Shown: in pieces, positions 8,659 to 17,435 of the stretch
Layout of the letters: every line of letters starts with the position of its first letter
Position numbering within the stretch: position 1 is the first letter of the stretch
Notes under the pieces: model-generated
The model's input: the letters and a program-made list of their open reading frames with translations, nothing else
Told to the model about the DNA's origin: nothing
Databases searched by the model: none
Translations under genes and position numbers: made by a program
Assembly (NCBI GenBank): GCA_000995135.1
Contig: LBWY01000003.1
Location: 1-35,252, forward strand
DNA length: 35,252 nt
Direction of reading: 5' to 3'
Source: Parcubacteria group bacterium GW2011_GWE2_39_37
GTDB taxonomy: Bacteria; Patescibacteriota; Patescibacteriia; Patescibacteriales; GWE2-39-37

Positions 8659-10860
8659 ATGGAAAAAACAGATAAGATAAAAATCGCTGTAGTACATGAC
8701 CATCTCGGGTTTTGCGGAGGAGGGGAACGTACAGTATTATTGATCGCTAACGAGTTGGGCGCTGATTTTATTACCGCCTATGCATCGCCGAATACTTTTC
8801 CGGAACTGCAAAAAAGTTTGGGCTCAAAATTGACCATCCTGTCAAAGAAAGTAGTACGAACCAGAGTAGTTAGATTTTTTTGGCTGCGCGCATTATTTTG
8901 GAAAAACAAAAAAATATTTAAAAATTACGATCTGATAATCGCTTCCTCGCCTACGGCAACCGAGGTGGTGGCAAATTACTCAAAACCGGATTGTGTAAGG
9001 ATAGTATATACGCATACGACTCCGAGAAGAATTTTCGATCAGTATGAATATAGCAAAAAAACTTACCCCTTGATCCTGCAGCCATTATTTGCTTTGTTCG
9101 TAAAATATTGGCGTTGGACATACATCAGCGGGGCGATGAAATTCAATATAAATATCGCCAACTCGAATTGCGTCAAAAAAAGAGTAGAGGATCACACAGG
9201 CGGCGAAGTAAATGCGGTCATCTGGCCGCCGATAATCACAGAAAATTTCCGCTGGCTCGGCCAAGGTGATTATTTTCTTTCCTGGGGAAGACTGGATGAA
9301 CTTAAAAGAATCGAATTGATCGTTGAAGCTTTCAAAAAAATGCCAGAAAAAAAACTTATGATTGCCTCAACCGGTCCGCGCTTTGAAGCGGTAAAAAAAC
9401 TGGCAGAGGGGTTTGAAAATATCCGAATACTCGGCTGGGTTCCTGATGAGGAATTATTCAACTTAGTCGGCAACTGCCGAGCGGCTATTTATATACCGGT
9501 TGACGAAGATGCTGGCATGACTCATTTAGAGGCTAACGCAGCGGGCAAACCTGCAATCGTTGTAGCAGAAGGAGGATTAATAGAATCAACGATCGACGGT
9601 GAAACTGGCATACTAATCAAAAGCAACCCATCAGTTGAAGATTTGATCCAAGCAATAAATGCAATTACACCAGAATGGGCACTTGCCAAAAAAGATGTTT
9701 GCATTAATCATGCGAGAAACTATGACAAGAAAATATTCATAGAGCGGATAAAAAAAATAGTCCGAAATAACGATCCAAAAAAACCCATTATCGGTATTGA
9801 TGCTTCACGTTGGGAGGATCCTCGATATCCTGGTCAAGAAAAAAGAACTGGGGTGGAAGTTTATTCGAAATATCTGATCGAAAGCCTGATACCGCAGATT
9901 AATCAGGATAAGTTCAGAATCAGAATATATACTCCAAGAACCATTACCGATCTTCCGCTTGAGATACAGAAGGTTATACCAGGGCAGAAAAAGTGGACCA
10001 AAAAATTCTTAACCCAAGAATTAAAACATTCTCCGATTGATTATTTTTTTACCCCTTCTTATTTTATTCCAAAAAATGCACCGGAAAATAGTTACGTTAC
10101 CGTTCACGATGTCATCTTTAAGGCCAGTCCGAAAAGATATTCCGCCTGGGAAAGAATCAAGCAGAATTACGCGGTAAAACAAAACATCAAAAGAGCAAAA
10201 AAAATAATTACCGTTTCTGAATATTCAAAAAATGAGATATCAAAATATTTTAACATCCAAAAAGAGAATATAGTGGTTGCTCCGATCGGCCACAATCAAT
10301 GGACAGATATTGAAAAAAATAATGAAAGAGACAAAAGCATCCTTTTCATCGGTCGGATCGAGAAAAAAAAGTCAATCGATCTATTGATAAGCGCTTTTTA
10401 CCAATTTCAAAAAAACAAACCGGAGTGGAGGCTGATATTGGCTGGCAAGCCAGGCTTTGGCATTGACGATACAAAAAAGTTGATCGACAGATTGGGCATC
10501 CAGGACAAAGTTCAGCTTTTGGGCTATGTCTCGGAAGAAACGAAAAAAAATCTGCTTACTTCATCAAGCATCTATGCTCACCCGAGCTCCAATGAAGGCT
10601 CATGCATCCCATTGTTCGAGGCTTGGGATGCGGAAATACCTGCCATTGTCAGTGATTCCGAAATTTTAAAAGAAGTAGGCAAAGCTGGCGCATTATTTTT
10701 CAAAGCAGGCGAAGAAAAAGACCTTCTTGATAAATTGAACTTGTTGGCAGAAGATATGGCTTTAAGAAAAGCATTGATTGAAAAAGGAAGGACGTTGATA
10801 AAGAATATGGGGTGGCAAAAAACCGCCAAAATCGTACTCGATACCATTACTAATAAATAG
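8659..10860 (+). CDS. Two-domain glycosyltransferase: tandem GT4-GT4 fusion
   Basis: Two complete GT4-like halves: KIAVVHDHLGFCGGGERTVLL...DEDAGMTHLEANAAGKPAIVVAEGG, then IIGIDASRWEDPRYPGQEKRTGVEVYSKYL...SSNEGSCIPLFEAWDAEIPAIVSD. ATG 8659 used rather than 8623. Confidence 0.88.
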   Translation: MEKTDKIKIAVVHDHLGFCGGGERTVLLIANELGADFITAYASPNTFPELQKSLGSKLTILSKKVVRTRVVRFFWLRALFWKNKKIFKNYDLIIASSPTATEVVANYSKPDCVRIVYTHTTPRRIFDQYEYSKKTYPLILQPLFALFVKYWRWTYISGAMKFNINIANSNCVKKRVEDHTGGEVNAVIWPPIITENFRWLGQGDYFLSWGRLDELKRIELIVEAFKKMPEKKLMIASTGPRFEAVKKLAEGFENIRILGWVPDEELFNLVGNCRAAIYIPVDEDAGMTHLEANAAGKPAIVVAEGGLIESTIDGETGILIKSNPSVEDLIQAINAITPEWALAKKDVCINHARNYDKKIFIERIKKIVRNNDPKKPIIGIDASRWEDPRYPGQEKRTGVEVYSKYLIESLIPQINQDKFRIRIYTPRTITDLPLEIQKVIPGQKKWTKKFLTQELKHSPIDYFFTPSYFIPKNAPENSYVTVHDVIFKASPKRYSAWERIKQNYAVKQNIKRAKKIITVSEYSKNEISKYFNIQKENIVVAPIGHNQWTDIEKNNERDKSILFIGRIEKKKSIDLLISAFYQFQKNKPEWRLILAGKPGFGIDDTKKLIDRLGIQDKVQLLGYVSEETKKNLLTSSSIYAHPSSNEGSCIPLFEAWDAEIPAIVSDSEILKEVGKAGALFFKAGEEKDLLDKLNLLAEDMALRKALIEKGRTLIKNMGWQKTAKIVLDTITNK

Positions 10861-10864
10861 CAGC

Positions 10865-12007
10865 ATGAAAATTTGCATAATCAACAATCTCGTCAGACCT
10901 TTGGGAAGCGGAACTGAAAGGGTGGTTGAAATAATCACTGATGGTCTGAAATTAAAAGGCCATGAAGTTTTTATCATTACTACCAAGCCATGGGGAATAG
11001 ACTTGCGCGAAGTGGATGATGTAAGAACGTATCTTCTTGGCGGCTTCAGCTCCAGTTTTTATCATCTGAAAAAAATTCCTTTTTTGTTCAAGCCGTTCTG
11101 GCACCTGATCAACATTTTCAATCTTTCAAACTATTTTAAAATCAACCGGATCTTAAAAAACGAACGCCCTGATTTAGTCATGACAAATAATCTGATGGGT
11201 GTAGGCTTTTTGACTCATTTAGCTATCAAAAAAAACAAGGTGAAGCATTATCACATTCTGCATGATGTGCAGCTCTTGCATCCTTCCGGACTGATCATTT
11301 ATGGCAAGGAAAAAATAATCGATTCTTGGTTTGCCAAAATATATCAGATGATAAATCGTCAGCTATTTTCAAGACCAGATCTCGTAATCTCTCCTTCATC
11401 GTGGTTGCTAAAAATGCATCTAGACAAAGGATTTTTTCCTAATTCTAAAAACGTAGTTTTACCCAATCCGGTAAAAGATGTTGTAATCGATGAGACAAGA
11501 GAAAGAGGTGACAGCTTCTTGTGCATCGGTCAGGTGGAGCCGCACAAAGGGATAATATTTACCATTGAAACGTTCAGCCATCTGAAAGATCTTAAACTTT
11601 CCATAATCGGCTCCGGCAGCCAGATTGAAACTGCCAAAGAGAGTGCAAAAATCAATCCAGACATCAGATTTTTTGGTCAAATCGATCATGACAAGATAAA
11701 AGAGTTTATGCTTTCTGGAAAGGCCTTGATCCTGCCTTCACTTTGTTATGAAAATTCACCCACCTCCATCTACGAAGCCTTTGCGAGCGGCCTTCCTGTG
11801 ATAGGTGCTAATATCGGTGGAATACCTGAATTATTAAAAGATGGTTGCGGGATATTATTTGAGCCTGGCAATAGCAAAGACTTAGTAGGCAAAATAAATT
11901 GGTTTCTGGATAACCCTCGACAGGTTGATGAAATGGCAAAAAAAGCACAAGAAAAAATTAAGAATTTTTATCTTGATAATTATTTGAAAAGAATCTTAGA
12001 AGATTAA
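10865..12007 (+). CDS. Glycosyltransferase family 4 protein
   Basis: NNLVRPLGSGTERVVEIITDGLKLKGHEV; LPSLCYENSPTSIYEAFASGLPVIGANIGGIPEL. Confidence 0.92.
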   Translation: MKICIINNLVRPLGSGTERVVEIITDGLKLKGHEVFIITTKPWGIDLREVDDVRTYLLGGFSSSFYHLKKIPFLFKPFWHLINIFNLSNYFKINRILKNERPDLVMTNNLMGVGFLTHLAIKKNKVKHYHILHDVQLLHPSGLIIYGKEKIIDSWFAKIYQMINRQLFSRPDLVISPSSWLLKMHLDKGFFPNSKNVVLPNPVKDVVIDETRERGDSFLCIGQVEPHKGIIFTIETFSHLKDLKLSIIGSGSQIETAKESAKINPDIRFFGQIDHDKIKEFMLSGKALILPSLCYENSPTSIYEAFASGLPVIGANIGGIPELLKDGCGILFEPGNSKDLVGKINWFLDNPRQVDEMAKKAQEKIKNFYLDNYLKRILED

Positions 12008-12074
12008 TTCAGCCTTAATAAAAATATAGTAATTTGCATTTATCCGATAGGATTTAATTATTAAATGCAAATTT

Positions 12075-12260
12075 ATGAAAAAATTAGCTTGTAGCGACAT
12101 GGGCATTGAGGATTGTGAATTCATTGCCAAGGGTAATAACGAGGAAGAGGTGATCCAAAGAATGATGATGCATCATAAAACTCACCATCCGGATGAGATG
12201 CAAGATATGTCAGAAGAAGAAATGAAAGAAAGTATGAAAGACAAAATAGAGAATGAGTAA
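12075..12260 (+). CDS. DUF1059-like small protein
   Basis: MKKLACSDMGIEDCEFIAKGNNEEEVIQRMMMHHKTHHPDEM pattern. Confidence 0.75.
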   Translation: MKKLACSDMGIEDCEFIAKGNNEEEVIQRMMMHHKTHHPDEMQDMSEEEMKESMKDKIENE

Positions 12261-12278
12261 AATTTAAAACACAAAAAG

Positions 12279-12299
12279 AACGCTTTATGCGTTTTTTTT
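12279..12299 (+). terminator. Rho-independent terminator
   Basis: AACGC-TTTAT-GCGTT followed by a T run. Confidence 0.65.
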
Positions 12300-12316
12300 G
12301 CGTGAACTTGTTGAGT

Positions 12317-12375
12317 TGATAATTAGAATGAACTAAATAAGCGATATAGCTCTAACGAAGATCTTCTAATTATCA
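12317..12375. repeat. Long inverted repeat in the convergent intergenic region
   Basis: TGATAATTAGAA (12317-12328) and TTCTAATTATCA (12364-12375), 12-bp perfect arms with a 35-nt spacer. Confidence 0.7.
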
Positions 12376-12413
12376 GACTAAGATACAAATATTAAAAAAT
12401 TATGAAGAAGAAA

Positions 12414-13658
12414 TTATCCCCAGCCACGATCAACCATCGCATCTGCTACTCTTTTTACAGCAAGCGCATAGGCACCGAAACGCAATGAGGTCTTGTATTT
12501 GTTTTTTAATTCCCAGGATTCATCGAATGAAGTACGCATTATCCTTTCTAGCCGTTTCAAAACATGGTCTTCATCCCAATAATATCCATAGCTATTCTGC
12601 ACTTGCTCGAAATAACTGACTGCCACACCTCCGGCATTAGCAAGGATATCAGGTACTACCACAATGCCTTTTTCATATAAAACTTTATCTGCCTCGGGAG
12701 TAATCGGACCATTGGCAAGCTCTACGATCAGCTTCGAATTTATTCCTGCAACATTTTCCATCGTTATTGCATTCTCTAGAGCAGCGGGAATCAGAATATC
12801 CGTTGCACAGTCAAAGATGAAATTTTGATCCTTGTCCTCCGCACCTTGGCACTGGCCTACAGACCCCGTATTGACTTTATGGCTCCAAACCGCCTCCATG
12901 TCCAGCCCCATCGGATTATATACTGAGCAAGTTGAATCGCTGACTACAGTAATCTTATAACCGGCTTTTTGTAAAATCTTCCCCATATGGCTGCCGGCAT
13001 TGCCAAAACCTTGGATACCGACAGTCAAGCCTTCTTTATTCAAACCCATTTTCTTAACCGCTTCTTCCAGCACATAAACAGCGCCTTGAGCGGTGGAATA
13101 TTCTCTCGCTTTTGAACCGCCGATACTTAATGGCTTACCCGTAATAACCCCCGGCAAATGTCTACCCGTTATTTTTTCATATTCATCCATCATCCAGCCC
13201 ATAATCTTGGGATTGGTATTCACGTCCGGTGCCGGTACATCTTTTTCTGGACCTATTACTTGATAGATAGCTCTGATATAGCCGCGTGCCAATCTTTCCA
13301 ATTCATTTTCTGATAACATTTTTGGGTCAACAATTATTCCACCTTTACCCCCACCCAAAGGAATATTTACAACTGCGGTTTTCCAAGTCATCCAAGCGCT
13401 CAAAGCCTTCACCTCGGATACGTTAACCTCAGGATGAAAACGAATCCCACCTTTGAATGGACCTCGTGCATCATTGAATTGAGAACGGAAACCTTGAAAA
13501 ACTTTTACTGTGCCATCATCCATTTTTACCGGTATGGATACTTCTAAGAATTTCTGCGGAGCTTTAAGCTGTTCATATATATTGCCGGGAAGATTCAAGA
13601 AAGAATTGACTTCTTCCAGTTGTCTCATCGCGTTTTCGAAAGCATTTACTTCTAACAT
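12414..13658 (-). CDS. gdhA: Glu/Leu/Phe/Val dehydrogenase (glutamate dehydrogenase)
   Basis: [74 protein letters not shown]. Confidence 0.95.
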   Translation of the reverse strand: MLEVNAFENAMRQLEEVNSFLNLPGNIYEQLKAPQKFLEVSIPVKMDDGTVKVFQGFRSQFNDARGPFKGGIRFHPEVNVSEVKALSAWMTWKTAVVNIPLGGGKGGIIVDPKMLSENELERLARGYIRAIYQVIGPEKDVPAPDVNTNPKIMGWMMDEYEKITGRHLPGVITGKPLSIGGSKAREYSTAQGAVYVLEEAVKKMGLNKEGLTVGIQGFGNAGSHMGKILQKAGYKITVVSDSTCSVYNPMGLDMEAVWSHKVNTGSVGQCQGAEDKDQNFIFDCATDILIPAALENAITMENVAGINSKLIVELANGPITPEADKVLYEKGIVVVPDILANAGGVAVSYFEQVQNSYGYYWDEDHVLKRLERIMRTSFDESWELKNKYKTSLRFGAYALAVKRVADAMVDRGWG

Positions 13659-13668
13659 AAAATTTGAT

Positions 13669-14001
13669 TTATTTTAAAATTTCATTTAATTCAGCGGCAA
13701 AAGATTCTTTTTCTTTATAACCGATGAATTCTTTGATTATTTGGCCACCTTTGAAAAGTTTCATATTTGGGATACTTTGAATGTTGTATTTGCCAGCCAA
13801 TTCTGCGTGATCCATGTTTTCCACATCTAGCTTGCCGATCTTCATTTTCCCATCGAACTGTTCCGAAAGGTCATCAAGAACAGGGGACATCATTTTGCAA
13901 GGTCCGCACCAAGGTGCCCAAAAATCTACCAATATTGGCAGATCGGATTTTAGCACTTCTACTTCGAAGTTCTTGTCACTTAGCGTAATTGTTTTGCTCA
14001 T
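13669..14001 (-). CDS. trxA: Thioredoxin
   Basis: [21 protein letters not shown] active site; [13 protein letters not shown] cis-Pro region; 110 aa. Confidence 0.95.
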   Translation of the reverse strand: MSKTITLSDKNFEVEVLKSDLPILVDFWAPWCGPCKMMSPVLDDLSEQFDGKMKIGKLDVENMDHAELAGKYNIQSIPNMKLFKGGQIIKEFIGYKEKESFAAELNEILK

Positions 14002-14028
14002 ATTTTATATTTAATTTTTAATTAACTT

Positions 14029-14304
14029 TTAATTTTGTAATTTGAATAATTTTTGCAAATGCTCTTTTTTAATTTTTTCACCTCTTTCAAAACGACAGAT
14101 GAATTCATTTTCCAAAAGTTCAGCAGCGAGCATGGTAATCGCCTGACGCACTGCGTTGGTTTGGGTTATGATATCAGTGCAACCTTTCTTTTCTTCAATC
14201 ATTTTTCTGATCCCTCGGATTTGCCCCTCAATCCTTGAAAGTCTATTGAGAATTTTAATCTCTTCCTCATCACCTTTCTTTATTACTTCTTTCTTTTTTT
14301 TCAT
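14029..14304 (-). CDS. CsoR/RcnR/CstR-family (DUF156) regulator
   Basis: ILNRLSRIEGQIRGIRKMIEEKKGCTDIITQTNAVRQAITMLAAELLENEFICRF matches the all-helical DUF156 pattern. Confidence 0.88.
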   Translation of the reverse strand: MKKKKEVIKKGDEEEIKILNRLSRIEGQIRGIRKMIEEKKGCTDIITQTNAVRQAITMLAAELLENEFICRFERGEKIKKEHLQKLFKLQN

Positions 14305-14331
14305 AATGATTGTTTATATTTATACCTATTT

Positions 14332-14352
14332 TTATACCCCCTGGGGGTATAA
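14332..14352. promoter_or_regulatory. 21-bp palindromic operator for the CsoR-family regulator
   Basis: TTATACCCCC-T-GGGGGTATAA perfect palindrome, the AT-flanked C/G-run style of CsoR-family operators, 28 bp upstream of the regulator start. Confidence 0.75.
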
Positions 14353-14377
14353 TAACATCAATTAATAAATTGTACAA
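14349..14377 (-). promoter_or_regulatory. Putative promoter of the regulator-trx-gdh operon
   Basis: On the minus strand TTGTAC - 17 nt - TATTAT; the -10 box overlaps the palindromic operator. Confidence 0.55.
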
Positions 14378-14396
14378 TATGTTAATTAAAGAATAT

Positions 14397-14425
14397 TGAA
14401 CTTCCGGTCAGATTATGCTAAAGTA
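14397..14425 (+). promoter_or_regulatory. Putative promoter of the 14477 gene
   Basis: TTGAAC - 17 nt - TAAAGT; AAAGGAGG SD just before ATG 14477. Confidence 0.5.
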
Positions 14426-14476
14426 AAAGTAATTAATGCAAATTAACGCTATTTTCATCAATAAAAGGAGGACCAC

Positions 14477-15070
14477 ATGAAAGTTCTGCGAGGAAAAGTG
14501 AAAGGTAGTCTACTCAGACTTGAATTGTCCATAACTATCGAACAAAACATGCCGCGTAATGACCAGGTGATTGCAGTCATGTTCTATGGCGAGAAATACT
14601 GCAGCCAAACATTTATCCTTAGAAGCATGGACTACCAAGCTGGCTTCCAGGACGTCAGAACCGAGGCAACGTCAATAAAAGATAAAGCCACGGATGGGGA
14701 CAGCTACTGCTCTCTCATCGCCATAATGTCTGAGGCTGAGTTCTTGAACCTGTTGAAAAATGATAATATCCAGAATGAACATTTGGCAAAAATCATTTAT
14801 AACTTCAAGAAAAACATGCCGGACTCAAAGAAAGTCGTTGCCACTGTCAAAGAACGACCCAAAGCAGTTTACAACAAAAAGGCGATAATTCACTTTTTTT
14901 TGGGAATTGTCCTGGCTATCATTGCATGCGTTATCGCAGCGGTTGGCCCGGCATTTTATCTTTCGGGTGAAAAATATCTTTTTATCGCCTTTGCGATAGC
15001 ATTACTGATATTCGCCCTTCTGTTAGTTGCAAAAGGGGCAAACAACCTTTCTGCCACAGAAAATAACTAA
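14477..15070 (+). CDS. Hypothetical protein with two C-terminal transmembrane helices
   Basis: Strong SD (AAAGGAGGACCAC-ATG); C-terminal IIHFFLGIVLAIIACVIAAVGPAFYL and YLFIAFAIALLIFALLLVA. Confidence 0.75.
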   Translation: MKVLRGKVKGSLLRLELSITIEQNMPRNDQVIAVMFYGEKYCSQTFILRSMDYQAGFQDVRTEATSIKDKATDGDSYCSLIAIMSEAEFLNLLKNDNIQNEHLAKIIYNFKKNMPDSKKVVATVKERPKAVYNKKAIIHFFLGIVLAIIACVIAAVGPAFYLSGEKYLFIAFAIALLIFALLLVAKGANNLSATENN

Positions 15071-15093
15071 GACGACCAAGTCGTCTTTTTTTA
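15069..15093 (+). terminator. Rho-independent terminator
   Basis: AAGACGAC-CAA-GTCGTCTT plus T tract. Confidence 0.8.
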
Positions 15094-15097
15094 TTTT

Positions 15098-15163
15098 CCC
15101 CTATCCTTTGGAAGAGCCTGTCCTCAGCTTGATTGGGGAAGAGGGCTAGGGGTGAGGTTTGTC
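15098..15163 (+). repeat. Dispersed hairpin repeat, copy A
   Basis: Contains GAGGGCTAGGGGTGAGGTTTGT, matching the reverse complement of 26057-26101 (GAGGGTTGGGGTGAGGTTTGT). Confidence 0.55.
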
Positions 15164-15191
15164 TTTTTAGGCACGCACCAATATTTTCAAC

Positions 15192-17222
15192 CTACCTCTG
15201 ATATTTAAATACAAATACCTCACCATTTCCGATTGATTGCCATGAATCTGCCTCGAGCTTTGATTCCTCCAATATTTTAGGGGAGGCATACCAATATTTA
15301 TTAAGAACAAAATAAGCTTCATTAACACCAGCAAGATTCATTGCTTCAATAATCGTTTCACGAGCAGGCTTCTTGTAAACCATGTCTAAATAATAACCAT
15401 ACAAGAGACCGCTAGTTGGTACTGGATAATAGAAAATTTTATTTTTGTAATACTTATTGAAGCCAAACTGACTCAAAGCGGCTGCACTAACCTGCTGATT
15501 GGCGAGAACGATATAATCTTTCCCGGCATTGTCATTTATATACCTGACTGCTTCAACATCAAAATTACCGACTGAATAGCCGTGAGAATTAAAAAATTTA
15601 TCATAGCGCGGATAACTCAAGTAAAATGAGCTGCTTATTAACAAAGAAAAAATCAGCAGCCAGCTGAATTGAACATATTTTTTCTGCGCCAGCATTCTTT
15701 TTACAAAAGAATGCAAGGCAAGCAAAACAAAAGGCAAGAAAAAAATTATAGCTACGGTAAATATACGATCAGCAAAATCCGACCTTTCATAATTGATTAA
15801 ATAATTAAAAGGCAAGAGCTTGGCAAGCAAATATGAAAGCAAAAGCGCTGGGCCAATAACCAGGTACGGTCTATAATCCTCCTCTTTATTATTTGTTTTG
15901 TAATAAATTACCGTGCCAACAACAATCAACAATAAAACAATCCAAATCAGATTCTGGCCATAAAGATAAACAAGATTCAGGATAACATCATCCTGGGCGG
16001 GAAAATTAAAACCGGGCAATTCGATTAAATTAGCAAAAGAAAAATCAGCAAAACTGATACTATTTTTTTCCAAAAGATAAAAGGTCGCAGGCAAAGAGAT
16101 GACCGTAAAAATAAAAATGGTAGAGATTAAATATTTTTTTAATTTAAAATCATGTTTAAAGATGGTGATCAGTAAAAAGAAAAAGATCGCAGGAAAACCC
16201 ACTATTGGGTGAACAGCTAAGGCGGTCAGAGACAATAAACCGATAAGCAAATAATTTTTTTGATCTTGCCAATTCAGACCATAAATAATGATCAATAATA
16301 ATAGCAGATAGGCGAAATTTTGTGGAGTGGTGAATGTTAGAATTGAAAAGGGAAGAATCAACAATAAACAAGAGGTAAGGCTGGCGTGTTGGTAGTTTAA
16401 TTGCTTTTTCAATACATTTACCAATGTCACAGGCAATAGGAAGACGGCCATTACGGGAACCAACAGAAGGTTCAACCAATGGATAGGCAAGGCTAAAATT
16501 TTATGCAAAATTATTATCAAGCTGTACTGCCCAAGGTAATAGTTAGGCTTCGGCAGAACAAATCCTTGCTCATCAATCAATCCAAGTGTAGCGTTATGAA
16601 TAAAAAAATCATAGCCATAGCCGAGGCGATAAACCAGCCAGATTACGGAAAAGGAGAAAAACAGATGCACCATCAATAATATAGTCTTATTCTTTTGCAA
16701 ATATATTAATAAAAAAAGTAAAATAAAAGTCGCTAGAAAATAAATAAAGAAAAAATAACCAGGCAGAACCTCCCAAGGTGAAATAATCGATTTGCTGGTG
16801 GAATTATTAGATAAAACAAAAAGACCGATTGCTACTAAAAAAATATAAAAGGGGATTAACAGGTTAAAAATTCGATTAGTTTTTTCAACGCCCAATAATT
16901 GCTTCAATCCTGAAAGGAAACTTGCCCACCATTTCTCGAAAGGAATCGTCCTCCAAAACTTCAACCCAAAAAGATGGCTGCTCCATGTCTTCGACCCAAA
17001 AGGAGGACTCGTCCTCCGTAGCTTCAGCGTAGGAGGATTGAACTTTTTAATAAAATAATGTAAGATACCATAAGTAATAATAACTAAAATTAGGCTAAAT
17101 ATTACACCAGTCCAATTCAAGGCATATACGCGATAAACGATAGCTCCCCAGAAAGAAACCAAAAGCAAAAAAACCAAAACATTTTGGCTAAAGTTGAAAT
17201 AATTAAACACATTCTTGATCAT
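15192..17222 (-). CDS. Polytopic membrane protein (GT-C glycosyltransferase-like)
   Basis: 676 aa with many hydrophobic helices and a soluble C-terminal tail; GT-C assignment is inference. Confidence 0.65.
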   Translation of the reverse strand: MIKNVFNYFNFSQNVLVFLLLVSFWGAIVYRVYALNWTGVIFSLILVIITYGILHYFIKKFNPPTLKLRRTSPPFGSKTWSSHLFGLKFWRTIPFEKWWASFLSGLKQLLGVEKTNRIFNLLIPFYIFLVAIGLFVLSNNSTSKSIISPWEVLPGYFFFIYFLATFILLFLLIYLQKNKTILLMVHLFFSFSVIWLVYRLGYGYDFFIHNATLGLIDEQGFVLPKPNYYLGQYSLIIILHKILALPIHWLNLLLVPVMAVFLLPVTLVNVLKKQLNYQHASLTSCLLLILPFSILTFTTPQNFAYLLLLLIIIYGLNWQDQKNYLLIGLLSLTALAVHPIVGFPAIFFFLLITIFKHDFKLKKYLISTIFIFTVISLPATFYLLEKNSISFADFSFANLIELPGFNFPAQDDVILNLVYLYGQNLIWIVLLLIVVGTVIYYKTNNKEEDYRPYLVIGPALLLSYLLAKLLPFNYLINYERSDFADRIFTVAIIFFLPFVLLALHSFVKRMLAQKKYVQFSWLLIFSLLISSSFYLSYPRYDKFFNSHGYSVGNFDVEAVRYINDNAGKDYIVLANQQVSAAALSQFGFNKYYKNKIFYYPVPTSGLLYGYYLDMVYKKPARETIIEAMNLAGVNEAYFVLNKYWYASPKILEESKLEADSWQSIGNGEVFVFKYQR
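16946..17038. repeat. Palindromic repeat element inserted in frame in the membrane-protein CDS
   Basis: GGAGGAC-TC-GTCCTCC (17002-17017) overlapping TCCTCCgTAGC-TTCA-GCgTAGGAGGA (17012-17037); TCGTCCTCC also at 16947; near-repeat CTTCAACCCAAAAAGA / CTTCGACCCAAAAGGA. Confidence 0.6.
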
Positions 17223-17283
17223 GCTATAATTTTAGCATTTTTAATATAATCTACAAAATCTTTATATAAAAACATGTTGTGTC

Positions 17284-17324
17284 GTCCCTTCCTCTTGGAT
17301 AAGAGGAAGGACAGGATGGAGTTT
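17284..17324 (+). repeat. Dispersed hairpin repeat, copy B
   Basis: CCTTCCTCTT-GGAT-AAGAGGAAGG hairpin followed by ACAGGATGGAGTTTG. Confidence 0.65.
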
Positions 17325-17366
17325 GAAAGTCATGGATGTGGCAAGATGTTCATTTATTCATCAACA

Positions 17367-17408
17367 TCCAACTCCATAGCCCTCCTCTAAGCTTAGAGGA
17401 GGGGACGA
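17367..17408 (-). repeat. Dispersed hairpin repeat, copy C (inverted relative to B)
   Basis: 24-bp perfect palindrome CCCTCCTCTAAGCTTAGAGGAGGG; reverse complement TCGTCCCCTCCTCTAAGC...AGAGGAGGGCTATGGAGTTGGA parallels copy B. Confidence 0.65.
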
Positions 17409-17435
17409 TAATTATAATTATTGGAAAACTAACAC

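Noticed and set aside
15098-17408. CRISPR array interpretation of the repeats
   Set aside because: Repeats are irregularly spaced, in both orientations and divergent; no regular spacers and no cas genes in the window.
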